9,011 nucleotides of DNA from Chitinophagaceae bacterium (GCA_003455235.1 DMRT01000029.1:1-9011), one strand, 5' to 3'; shown: positions 1 to 6,654, counted from the first letter of the stretch. The notes: generated from the letters alone by a model not told the origin. Translations and numbers: made by a program.

Positions 1-2429
1 TGCACATTATTAGCAGTAGTTAGTGCAATGGCATGATTGGGAAGAACCGTGATTGTGATCTGCTGACCAACAATCTGTTTAACACAGGCTGCAGAACCGG
101 TTATTCTTACACTGTCCAGCGTATATACATAGGGTCCTGCTGTGGTAGGATTGTGCACAATGCTTGCCGTTGAAGTACCTATACTTGATACGCTCAGAGG
201 GCCTCCCGCATTCATGTGGTAATAGAATGTATAAGATGGTGCCGCAGCTGTACTTCCGGAACCTGTGAACGTTATGGTTTGTGGTGCCCCGTTGATACAT
301 ACCGTATTGGTTCCGTCAATAATTGCAGATGGTATCGGATCAACAACTACCTGTTGTCTTACTGTATCTGTTTCGCAACCGGCAGTTGTATAAGCTACGT
401 AAGCAACTGTATAAGTGCCCGGAGCGCTGAATATATGCGTTGGGTTACGTACAGTGGATGTATTACTTGCTCCGCTGCCCGGGTCGCCGAAATTCCAATA
501 CCACCTATAAGTTGGTTTGGGTGCCTGCGGGGTAGTTTCGGTAAACTGATAAGGCTCCGCCACACACTTGCCGGCTGTGTAAGTAAAACCGGCTACAGGT
601 GGCTCCACAACGGTAAGTTGAAATGTATAATCCTGTTGATTGCCGCATCCTTCTGAACTGGTGCGGTATGTGGTAATGGTAATGGTATAAACACCGGGGG
701 TATTTACTGAATACAATCCAGGTAATGAATACCAGGCAACCTGGCGGCCATTGCGGATATTAACAGAATCTATCGCAACCGTGGGCGGTGCTCCTACCGT
801 ACCCAGAACTGTAATGGGGAAATTATTGGGCACAAACACGCCGGGGTTATTCACCGACCATTTAATGGAATCATAGCGGATAGCAACCGGGGATACAGAA
901 AGGGTTGAATCCGGGAAATATACTTTGAATTTAAATGGAGCATCTTTACAAACGGTCGGACTTGTTTCAATGCCGTACTGTGATTGTACTTCCAGTTGGT
1001 GACTCAGGTCGATTACATTCGTTCCTGCATTATACCCATACGATTCTACGTTACCGAATCCATATGCAATGGCACTAAAACCACTGTCAGCCTGCAAACG
1101 GGTTACAGGGGTTGCACCCGGTCCGGTGGTGATAATATTCTGTTTCAGGTACGAATAATTGGTAGCAGGAATGGCAACCCAGGTGGCCGTTGGCGCTGCA
1201 CCATTCACCCGGAAACTACCCGTGTTTGCCGTCTTCATGATCACGTTGATGTAATGCGTGGTTACATTACTCTGGCCGGGAGGAACATATGCCTGGAATG
1301 CAGAGAATACCGTTACGTCATTGATCGTTTGCTCCACCGCACTTAAAGCGATCATTTCAGGGTCTGATTCCGTTTGCGGACTACCCGCTGCATTACAGTT
1401 TTGTGTTTTGATGTATTGCATCAGCTGTATCGGCTGATCTGCCTTAATATAGGTAGGGTATTCTGTGCTGTATTCATAATAATTACCAAAATTCAGACCC
1501 AGCAACGTGGTGGTGGTGCCATTTTCTGTCTTCTGAACCACCGTGGCTGGATCTTTAACATATACCCTCACAATATCCACGTTGTGATCATTTGGATTGG
1601 TCACCACTTTTTTAAGTGGGGCTGTTAAAAACTCTTTACCCCACGATCCATACGGGAATAATTGCTGGTAGAAATTGTCACCACCTGTTCCCGATCCGCA
1701 GTTCAGGGCGGTCCAGGTGGTGGCTGCCACAACAGCGATGGGTTGACAACCGGAGGTACCGGATGCGATGGAACGTACCACGGTTCCGGAAAGATCCTGG
1801 TTTTGCGGGAACTGCAACTGGTACACATCACCGGGGTTAACCAAGGTGATCTGGTATGGAATACCGGCAGTCCGCAACCCGTTCCGGGATGTGATCTGGG
1901 GAGTAATTTCAACAACGGTATTGGGCAAAGACGCCATCACATTCAATTCGCCATATCCCTGGCCAGCTCCGCTGCCCCCGCTGTTTGGATAGCTGGGTAC
2001 AATGTATTCCTTGCCCCAAACCTGTGTGGGAAGAATTAAACTGGCACCCGAACGGGCCGAGAAAATAATATGAGAATATACCACCACCGGTTCCTGCGAA
2101 ACAATATGCACGGCAGCGCCGGTTTTTATCCCGTCCTGGATTCCGCCCATGTGTATGTATGAGTTGGGAGCAGATCCCCCACCATTGGGACCGAGGAACA
2201 GGTTGGTTACAGTGTAAGCGTTCACGCCGAACGGAATGTTAGTACCGTTCACTGTTACAACACCGGTGGTATTCACATCACTGGTGATATACAAGCCCAT
2301 TACAGAACTGGTGCCGTTGATGTGTTCAGGATAGCTGATCCAGAATTCCTTTCCCTTGTTGGTTTGATCCTGTGCAGAGGCCGCTGCAGCAAATATTACA
2401 GCGATAGAGAGAAGTAAAAATTTTCTCAT
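1..2429 (-). CDS. Large secreted surface protein, IgGFc-binding-like region plus PKD domain (3' end outside window)
   Basis: Reading the minus strand from the ATG at 2427-2429, the frame stays open for 809 codons to the window edge, so the C-terminus is missing. Residues 1-20 (MRKFLLLSIAVIFAAAASAQ) are a signal peptide. From about residue 25 to 470 the protein resembles the IgGFc-binding family: an early GKEFWISYP motif, LILPTQVWGKEY, a DLSGTVVRSIASG segment, and a second WGKEF near the FYQQLFPYGSWG block. Residues about 608-695 form a PKD domain with the WNFGDPGSG core near 647 and a following GTYTV strand. After it, to about 800, is another Ig-like repeat with spaced cysteines. Such proteins in Bacteroidota are exported and often end in a gliding-motility-type or type B sorting domain; that end lies outside the window, so this is inferred. 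The likely role is adhesion or surface display; the ligand is unknown. Coding is very sure, the family fairly sure. Confidence 0.9.
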   Translation of the reverse strand, partial: MRKFLLLSIAVIFAAAASAQDQTNKGKEFWISYPEHINGTSSVMGLYITSDVNTTGVVTVNGTNIPFGVNAYTVTNLFLGPNGGGSAPNSYIHMGGIQDGIKTGAAVHIVSQEPVVVYSHIIFSARSGASLILPTQVWGKEYIVPSYPNSGGSGAGQGYGELNVMASLPNTVVEITPQITSRNGLRTAGIPYQITLVNPGDVYQLQFPQNQDLSGTVVRSIASGTSGCQPIAVVAATTWTALNCGSGTGGDNFYQQLFPYGSWGKEFLTAPLKKVVTNPNDHNVDIVRVYVKDPATVVQKTENGTTTTLLGLNFGNYYEYSTEYPTYIKADQPIQLMQYIKTQNCNAAGSPQTESDPEMIALSAVEQTINDVTVFSAFQAYVPPGQSNVTTHYINVIMKTANTGSFRVNGAAPTATWVAIPATNYSYLKQNIITTGPGATPVTRLQADSGFSAIAYGFGNVESYGYNAGTNVIDLSHQLEVQSQYGIETSPTVCKDAPFKFKVYFPDSTLSVSPVAIRYDSIKWSVNNPGVFVPNNFPITVLGTVGAPPTVAIDSVNIRNGRQVAWYSLPGLYSVNTPGVYTITITTYRTSSEGCGNQQDYTFQLTVVEPPVAGFTYTAGKCVAEPYQFTETTPQAPKPTYRWYWNFGDPGSGASNTSTVRNPTHIFSAPGTYTVAYVAYTTAGCETDTVRQQVVVDPIPSAIIDGTNTVCINGAPQTITFTGSGSTAAAPSYTFYYHMNAGGPLSVSSIGTSTASIVHNPTTAGPYVYTLDSVRITGSAACVKQIVGQQITITVLPNHAIALTTANNV

Positions 2430-2557
2430 ATTGTTTGGTTATAAGATGGTTTTTTGCAATAAAAAACTGGTTCCCGGTTTACGGGATGCTTACCTGGGGG
2501 GAATGTTAATTACAGGATAGTGGATTACAGCAGTTTCTGCAGAGGAATTGGGAGAAC

Positions 2558-2565
2558 CAAATATA
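2558..2565 (-). promoter_or_regulatory. Possible -7 promoter element for the large surface protein gene
   Basis: On the minus strand this reads TATATTTG, an exact match to the Bacteroidota -7 consensus TAnnTTTG, about 128 bases upstream of the ATG at 2429. No TTTG lies at the expected -33 position. The element sits in an alternating AT run, so a chance match is possible. If it is used, the leader would be about 120 bases and would contain two small hairpins (2449-2467, and TCCCG/CGGGA near 2476-2490). Confidence 0.35.
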
Positions 2566-2578
2566 TATATAAAATGTT

Positions 2579-2606
2579 AAAAAGCCTCATTTTCAGGAGG
2601 CTTTTT
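2579..2606 (-). terminator. Terminator-like hairpin, possibly bidirectional
   Basis: AAAAAGCCTC pairs with GAGGCTTTTT around an 8-base loop, giving a 10-bp stem whose GC-rich part is GCCTC/GAGGC with a T tract on either strand. No plus-strand gene lies upstream, so if it acts it probably ends minus-strand transcripts entering from 2607-2860, just before the possible promoter at 2558-2565. Confidence 0.55.
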
Positions 2607-2791
2607 AGGTCGATTATCCACATTTTGTGGGTGGTATTGCAAAATTTCCATGTTTTAACAAGGGAAGTACCTTATGGTGGGTTGTTTTCTCGTTGTACAG
2701 GATTATGAAGCAAAATCAAAAAAACACCCCGAGCTGAATCGTATTTTATTTACGGAACGGTGTTGCCCGGAAATATGCAAATTAATTTCGA

Positions 2792-2826
2792 GTAAATTTA
2801 TTTTAATTTACACAGAATAAATTTAC
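2792..2826. repeat. AT-rich inverted repeat GTAAATTTATT / AATAAATTTAC
   Basis: Two perfect 11-base arms, 2792-2802 and 2816-2826, are separated by 13 bases. The spacer contains a third copy of the AATTTAC half (2805-2811), so the left arm can also pair locally with it. The arrangement could be an operator with three half-sites. It lies between two terminator-like hairpins. Low sequence complexity means chance cannot be excluded. Confidence 0.4.
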
Positions 2827-2860
2827 AAATCCAGCAAAAATGAATGTGCCCGGGCGGGCA

Positions 2861-2890
2861 AAAAACAAAAAAGCCGCATAGAAATGCGGC
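2861..2890 (-). terminator. Intrinsic terminator after the small Fn3-module gene
   Basis: On the minus strand GCCGCAT and ATGCGGC (2884-2890 and 2873-2879) form a 7-bp GC-rich stem with a TTCT loop. It is followed by six T, one G and six more T. This is a textbook rho-independent terminator about 108 bases after the stop codon of the gene ending at 2999, directly behind a second hairpin at 2891-2927. Confidence 0.85.
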
Positions 2891-2984
2891 CTTTGTTAAG
2901 AATCTTTCGATTCTGTAACCCCCAAAGAAAACTTCGTAAACCAAGCACTAACGTTTATCTACCGGGGGCACGGGCATTAAACGT
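2891..2984 (-). ncRNA. Candidate structured RNA (3' trailer or processed small RNA)
   Basis: In minus-strand order: a 7-bp stem ACGTTTA/TAAACGT (2978-2984 with 2951-2957) whose 20-base loop contains CCCCC (2964-2968); a linker; then a long hairpin (2927 to 2891) made of CTTTG/CAAAG, a GGGG bulge, TTA/TAA, a one-base bulge, and AGAATC/GATTCT closed by a GAAA tetraloop. The terminator hairpin follows immediately at 2890. The G run at 2919-2923 can pair with the CCCCC loop, which would make a pseudoknot-like contact. It matches no RNA family I recognise. It could be a stabilising 3' UTR, a small RNA processed from the mRNA, or chance structure. Confidence 0.35.
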
Positions 2985-2998
2985 GATTCAGGGCTTTA

Positions 2999-3382
2999 TT
3001 ATTTTGTTGCTGGTATAATTTCGGTGTTTATTTCCTGTTCGCTCCGGTCAACCGGGCTCAGGCGGTAGCTCAAAGCCGATTCTCCCCGCTTCCTCATCTT
3101 GCCTTTATACTGGTACCGGTTGGCACCCTGGCGGGGATCAGGACCAAGCACGAGGGCAATGGTTCTAAAGTTCTTCCCGTCCTCGCTGCGCTGGATCTGC
3201 CAGTAATTTGCTTCCACCAGTCCATCGGTTTGCCAGTCAATAACCAGCTGATCATTTTTTTCATAAACGGTAAAGTTTGTAATGGTTATTTTAGAACCAT
3301 TGGGTGAAACCTGGGCATTTGCTGTTCCTGTAATAAACAGGGCGATGAGCAGCAGGCATGTAGTATTTTTTATTGCTTTCAT
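2999..3382 (-). CDS. Small exported protein with a single fibronectin-III-like module
   Basis: This 127-residue protein starts with a signal peptide (MKAIKNTTCLLLIALFITGTANA, cleavage after about residue 23). The rest is one beta-rich module: ITNFTVYEKNDQLVIDW near 33-50, YWQIQRSEDGKNF near 60-72, ALSYRLSPVD near 103-112. This is the strand pattern of the Fn3-like domain that usually precedes T9SS sorting domains in Bacteroidota, and it resembles residues about 262-357 of the upstream neighbour. No C-terminal sorting domain, lipobox or membrane anchor is present, so the product is probably periplasmic or released by another route. It is flanked by terminators on both sides, so it should have its own promoter, but none was recognised in the 129 bases upstream. 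Function unknown. Confidence 0.85.
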   Translation of the reverse strand: MKAIKNTTCLLLIALFITGTANAQVSPNGSKITITNFTVYEKNDQLVIDWQTDGLVEANYWQIQRSEDGKNFRTIALVLGPDPRQGANRYQYKGKMRKRGESALSYRLSPVDRSEQEINTEIIPATK

Positions 3383-3447
3383 TGTGTAACATTTTTATCG
3401 TTTGAAATACCATAGGATAAATGTTTAACAATGAATAATGGATTTTT

Positions 3448-3484
3448 AAAAAAGGAAGCTGACAGTCACTTACCACCAGCTTCC
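3448..3484 (-). terminator. Intrinsic terminator after the T9SS-sorted protein gene
   Basis: On the minus strand GGAAGCTG (3477-3484) pairs with CAGCTTCC (3454-3461), an 8-bp stem with a 15-base loop, followed by six T (3453-3448). It begins 27 bases after the stop at 3512 and separates that gene from the small Fn3-module gene. Confidence 0.8.
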
Positions 3485-3511
3485 GTTAAACTGGTTTAGG
3501 GTACGGGGTAC

Positions 3512-4855
3512 TTAATTCTTGATGACACGCTGGTTGTCAATTACAGTACCATTCATGATTAACTGGGCGATGTACATGCCCGGGGTTAATCCATTGAGGC
3601 CGTCAACCTGTACGGTGTTGAAGCCTTTACTTATTGTAGCTTGTTTGGATAACAAAGTTTGACCATAGTTATTCACGATGCGTATCTCGGCAGTTCCGCT
3701 GGCGGCTGCATTGAAACGCAGGTTCAGGCTTTCGGCAAAAGGGTTTGGCGACACCTGCATGGTAATGCCCGGTTTGGCCTGTAACCGTACCACCAGCACC
3801 TTGGTATAGGTTGCCTTTCCATCAACATCGATCTGTTTTAAACGGTAGTAGGCAACGGGTTGCTCCTGCAGTGCAGGCGAATTGTCTTTAAACTGGTAGC
3901 TTTTACCGGTACCGTTCACGGCAAATCCATCCAGCACAATACCGGCCGTGGTAAAATCTGTATTGTTGAATGAACGTTCCACTTCAAAATGGCTGTTGTT
4001 CATTTCCTGGGCGGTGATCCATTTCACCAGTACCGATTTATCATTCACCACGGCGTCAAATGAACTGTACATTACCGGCATGGTACCTCCGTTTACAAAA
4101 CTGAAGCAACCGAATTTAGCGGCGTATTGCCGGTAAGACGGCGAGGATAAATTTGAACCATTTCCTTTTTTAAAATCATATCCCATCCGGAAAACAACCG
4201 AAGAGGCGGCCAGGTATTCGGCAACAAGAGCCACTTCCGGATCAGATGAAACCCCGCCATGCTCTGTTGTAGAACCCATGTATTGTTTCCACAGGTATCC
4301 GTTTGCAGTGTAATCGCCGGCATTCAAAAGCTGCGTAGCAGGGTTGCTGCTGGTAATAATGCCCGTAGCATTGGTTACACAACCCATTTCCCTGTACCAG
4401 CCGGTGGTGCCATTTGTAAAGCCGTCCATATCATAATGTGTAAACCGGAGGCCTGTTATGGGGGCCGGCAGGTTTGTCGCCGCACTGTAGAAAGTCATGC
4501 TGAAAGTGATCAATCCCCTCCTGTCGCCATTTAATGTAGTGTTGTCCGGGGCGATCTGCGGCTGAAAACGGTTGTCATTTCCGGCGTTCGACAGGTCACG
4601 CTCATCGATATTTACCACCTTCGCCTTATCAACGTTTTCAATTTTAACCAGGGCATACATAGTAAACGGAGAGGTTACCACATTTTCGTAGCGGTAAACA
4701 GCACCTTGTTGCAAAGCAGATCCGCTCACTAAGCTTGGTACACCGGAAAATTTAGGGATGGCATTGGTATCAGTTCCTGCCGGACAAGATTCGATCTGGG
4801 CAGAGGACGTAAGTATGGTAAGACACGCCAGTGCAGACGTAAAAATCAATTTCAT
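3512..4855 (-). CDS. Secreted protein with Fn3-like module and T9SS type A C-terminal sorting domain
   Basis: 447 residues. Residues 1-19 are a signal peptide (MKLIFTSALACLTILTSSA). Residues about 20-258 form a unique N-terminal region with cysteines at 24, 159 and 250; I recognise no family in it. Residues about 262-357 form the Fn3-like module (VKWITAQEMNNSHFEVERS, then AYYRLKQIDVDGKATYTK). Residues about 366-447 are a Por-type sorting domain: SPNPF at 369-373, IVNNYGQTLL near 393-402, LTPGMYIAQL near 423-432, ending RVIKN. Such proteins cross the outer membrane through the type IX machinery and are released or anchored at the surface. The gene has its own promoter and terminator, so it is probably monocistronic. 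The biological role of the N-terminal region is unknown. Confidence 0.93.
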   Translation of the reverse strand: MKLIFTSALACLTILTSSAQIESCPAGTDTNAIPKFSGVPSLVSGSALQQGAVYRYENVVTSPFTMYALVKIENVDKAKVVNIDERDLSNAGNDNRFQPQIAPDNTTLNGDRRGLITFSMTFYSAATNLPAPITGLRFTHYDMDGFTNGTTGWYREMGCVTNATGIITSSNPATQLLNAGDYTANGYLWKQYMGSTTEHGGVSSDPEVALVAEYLAASSVVFRMGYDFKKGNGSNLSSPSYRQYAAKFGCFSFVNGGTMPVMYSSFDAVVNDKSVLVKWITAQEMNNSHFEVERSFNNTDFTTAGIVLDGFAVNGTGKSYQFKDNSPALQEQPVAYYRLKQIDVDGKATYTKVLVVRLQAKPGITMQVSPNPFAESLNLRFNAAASGTAEIRIVNNYGQTLLSKQATISKGFNTVQVDGLNGLTPGMYIAQLIMNGTVIDNQRVIKN

Positions 4856-5010
4856 TTTCTTGTGTTTGAGGTTTCAGAATGGTTCTGACAGGATCTTTGA
4901 CGTAGGGCTTTTATACCCGGACCAAAATTGGATGGTCTTTAGAGGAGCAATTGGAGTTTTAGATTTTGAAACCGGGACAACCGAGGTAATGGCCGTTTCT
5001 GATTTCGATG

Positions 5011-5041
5011 CAAACATACTGCGATTTTCGGAAAACGCAAA
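5011..5041 (-). promoter_or_regulatory. Strong Bacteroidota-type promoter for the T9SS-sorted protein gene
   Basis: On the minus strand TTTG (5038-5041) is followed by exactly 19 bases and then TATGTTTG (5018-5011). This is a perfect match to the Bacteroidota housekeeping sigma consensus TTTG-N17-20-TAnnTTTG. The predicted start of transcription is near 5004-5007, giving a leader of about 150 bases before the ATG at 4855. The leader contains a small hairpin GACCA/TGGTC (4920-4937). Confidence 0.7.
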
Positions 5042-5381
5042 TCTCCCCGACCGTAATTTTACCGTCTTTGTGGTAAAAACACTTAGATTGCCATTTTTTT
5101 TGAATGGCTTTCAAATGGCTGAGCATTCGATAAAAGATATTTTCAAAGGTTTTAAGCTAAAATTTGAAAAAGATTTTTGTCAGATCACATAATCGTGCAT
5201 AAATGGTAAGGATTCAGCGATTTTTAAGCATTATATATAGTAGTACCAGTGCCCTTTACTAGAAGATAAAATCCGAAGCTAGAAAAAAGACAATATGACA
5301 CCATTTGGGAATTAAGTCCTGGAATGGATAACTAAATGATCAGAAGCCCGCCTTCGTTTGAAAAAGAAAATGCCGGTATTC

Positions 5382-5399
5382 CTGGCCAACGTTGACCAG
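5382..5399. promoter_or_regulatory. Palindrome CTGGCCAACGTTGACCAG, possible operator
   Basis: This 18-base sequence is a CG-centred inverted repeat with one mismatched symmetric pair (5386 against 5395), leaving 16 of 18 positions self-complementary. Symmetric CG-centred sites of this size are typical of dimeric repressors such as the LacI family; that is an analogy, and no regulator gene is in the window. It lies about 340 bases upstream of the promoter at 5011-5041 and about 390 bases upstream of the + gene at 5791, so the target is unclear. Confidence 0.35.
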
Positions 5400-5427
5400 C
5401 CGAAAATTCTTACTGCCGTTATATGCA

Positions 5428-5446
5428 AATTATCAACGAATTATCA
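5428..5446. repeat. Helically phased direct repeat AATTATCA
   Basis: AATTATCA occurs at 5428-5435 and again at 5439-5446, 11 bases apart, i.e. one helical turn. A variant GATTATCA is at 5489-5496. Response regulators often bind such phased direct repeats, but the AT-rich setting makes chance copies likely. Confidence 0.3.
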
Positions 5447-5601
5447 GTTTGTTAATTTAAAAAATCAAAATAAATATTACTATAGATTGATTATCAATAA
5501 TTAAATTTTCTATTTGTGAATTCAATTTTGCAATGGCATGCAAACTGTTTTATTAAACCATAAGGTCTAATTTTATTAAGTTTTAAATTACTGGTATAAT
5601 T

Positions 5602-5641
5602 AAATAAATTAATCATTATTAACTGATTAAATAATTTATTT
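5602..5641. repeat. Imperfect AT-rich inverted repeat
   Basis: AAATAAA-TTAATCA (5602-5615) pairs with TGATTAA (5624-5630) and TTTATTT (5635-5641), an arm of 14 bases interrupted by a 4-base bulge, around an 8-base loop. It is composed almost wholly of A and T, so its significance is uncertain. Confidence 0.3.
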
Positions 5642-5790
5642 CTACTCAAATAAAATAGCCAATAATTGGTTAGTGTTTTGGGAAGGTTGCCAGGCAAATT
5701 CCAATAAATTTACCTGTTAAATTCAAGTGATATGATGGTCGGCTTTTGTGTAAGTGAACAGCAAGTCTTAATTTCAGTAAAAAATACCCA

Positions 5791-6252
5791 ATGACCCGAA
5801 GCCCCCTCCTCCATTTTTTTACCCTCTTTAGTCTTCTCTTTTTTACGCCATCATGTCAGGCTCCGAAGGAACTCGTTTACCGGGATTTTAAAAACCTGAA
5901 AGTGGAGAAACTGGGATTTGGCGCCTCTTCCCTCAAACTGGATGTGATCTATTACAATCCTAACAACTTTGGCCTGCAGCTCAAATACACCGACCTGGAC
6001 ATATTCATAGATGGCAATTACCTCGGGCATAGCTCGCAGGATTATCAGATCAGCATACAGCGGTTATCTGAGTTTACCCTGCCCCTCCAGATAAACCTGG
6101 ATATGCAGAACCTGCTCAAAAATGCCCTGCCTACCTTTCTGGGGAAAGAGGTTACTGTAAAAATCACGGGGAAAGTAAAATTGGGGAAGGCAAATGTGTA
6201 CAAAACATTTCCTGTTAATTACGAAGGAAAGCAGCGCTTTGTAGTCTTTTAA
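5791..6252 (+). CDS. LEA2/WHy-domain lipoprotein
   Basis: 153 residues. The N-terminus is a lipoprotein signal: a hydrophobic stretch at 6-18 and a lipobox-like FTPSC with the acceptor Cys at 22. Residues about 34-145 match the late-embryogenesis-abundant type 2 / water-stress-hypersensitive fold: LKVEKLGFGASSLKLDVIYY, then the family's hallmark NPN (56-58), GLQLKYTDLDIFIDG, and LTLPLQI-type strands (FTLPLQINLDM, 95-105). The product should be a lipid-anchored periplasmic protein. In bacteria this domain is linked to envelope or stress functions, but no specific activity is established for this type. Its stop lies 12 bases from that of the convergent HMA-protein gene, with no terminator hairpin between. 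Confidence 0.88.
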   Translation: MTRSPLLHFFTLFSLLFFTPSCQAPKELVYRDFKNLKVEKLGFGASSLKLDVIYYNPNNFGLQLKYTDLDIFIDGNYLGHSSQDYQISIQRLSEFTLPLQINLDMQNLLKNALPTFLGKEVTVKITGKVKLGKANVYKTFPVNYEGKQRFVVF

Positions 6253-6264
6253 TTCAGGGAAATA

Positions 6265-6654
6265 TTACTGTTTAGAGGCCGGTGCAGCAGCAGGTGTAAG
6301 GCTCGCCCGGTGCAATTTGCACTCTTTCGGCAATCTTTTTATAGCCGATTCCTCTGCCTCAATATCATCGGCATCAAATCCCTGGTTGGCAATAGCCACT
6401 TTAATATTTTCCAGGGTGGTGCGGTCGTTCAGCCAGGTAACAGTAGTTGTTTTTTGCCTGATATTGACCTTTACAGACGTAACGCCCGGCTCCTTGCTGA
6501 TAAAGAATTCCACCCGGTCCTTGCAAACATCGCATTGCACGGTAGGGGTTTTAATCACAGCCTTACCGGATACTTTCTGCTGCTGGCTGTACTGGGCATA
6601 ACCGGCAAAAACTGCTGTTACAACCAGTACAAGGGATAAGAAAATCGACTTCAT
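6265..6654 (-). CDS. Exported heavy-metal-associated (HMA) domain protein
   Basis: 129 residues. Residues 1-20 are a signal peptide (MKSIFLSLVLVVTAVFAGYA). Residues about 32-98 form a ferredoxin-like HMA domain: the metal-binding CxxC is CDVC at 41-44, followed by VEFFISKEPGVTSVKVNI and TTTVTWLNDRTTLENIKVAIANQGFDAD. This fold binds soft metals such as copper, zinc or mercury in chaperones and transporters. A third cysteine (112) with a His at 115 lies in the tail before an Ala/Pro-rich end and might add a ligand. It stands alone rather than as part of a P-type ATPase. The ATG is 9 bases after the pyrE stop, so the two are very probably co-transcribed. Metal and partner are unknown. Confidence 0.9.
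   Translation of the reverse strand: MKSIFLSLVLVVTAVFAGYAQYSQQQKVSGKAVIKTPTVQCDVCKDRVEFFISKEPGVTSVKVNIRQKTTTVTWLNDRTTLENIKVAIANQGFDADDIEAEESAIKRLPKECKLHRASLTPAAAPASKQ

Larger units (their letters stand above)
2430..2998. other. Gene-free interval of 569 bases between two surface-protein genes
   Basis: No convincing gene is present; a 62-codon plus-strand frame at 2520-2708 has no recognisable product and crosses a hairpin. From right to left (the direction of minus-strand transcription) it holds a structured 3' trailer of the small Fn3-module gene (2891-2998), an intrinsic terminator (2861-2890), a GC-rich palindrome TGCCCGGGCGGGCA (2847-2860), an AT-rich inverted repeat (2792-2826), a second hairpin (2579-2606), a possible promoter element (2558-2565), and a leader of about 120 bases for the large surface protein gene. 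Confidence 0.6.
4856..5790. other. Gene-free interval of 935 bases between divergent genes
   Basis: The interval separates the T9SS-sorted protein gene (-) from the LEA2-like lipoprotein gene (+). It holds the minus-strand promoter at 5011-5041, a near-perfect palindrome at 5382-5399, phased AATTATCA repeats at 5428-5446, and a very AT-rich block from about 5428 to 5670 with an imperfect inverted repeat at 5602-5641. A plus-strand frame reaching 5192 overlaps the leader and the neighbour's 5' end and is not accepted as a gene. No clear promoter for the + gene at 5791 was found. Confidence 0.6.

Noticed and set aside
216..2039. Several plus-strand frames of 70-146 codons
   Set aside because: All lie antisense to the continuous 809-codon surface-protein frame, which has a signal peptide and recognisable domains. 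Their translations are rich in Cys, Trp and Arg and lack family features.
2520..2708. 62-codon plus-strand frame
   Set aside because: It crosses the terminator-like hairpin at 2579-2606 and has no recognisable product or start signals.
4758..5192. Plus-strand frame of 144 codons between the T9SS-protein gene and the AT-rich block
   Set aside because: Its first 98 bases overlap the 5' end of the strongly supported minus-strand gene. It runs through the perfect minus-strand promoter and leader, no family is recognisable, and no start with upstream signals was seen. A shorter start at 4932 (86 codons) cannot be fully excluded.
5380..5425. Possible attC-like arrangement (GGCCAAC ... CGTTATATGC)
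   Set aside because: The two ends are not complementary and the span is too short for a cassette site; the 18-base palindrome explains the left half better.
5494..5697. 67-codon minus-strand frame in the AT-rich block
   Set aside because: Composition is that of translated AT-rich spacer (Asn, Leu, Lys, Phe, Tyr), with no start signals and no family.
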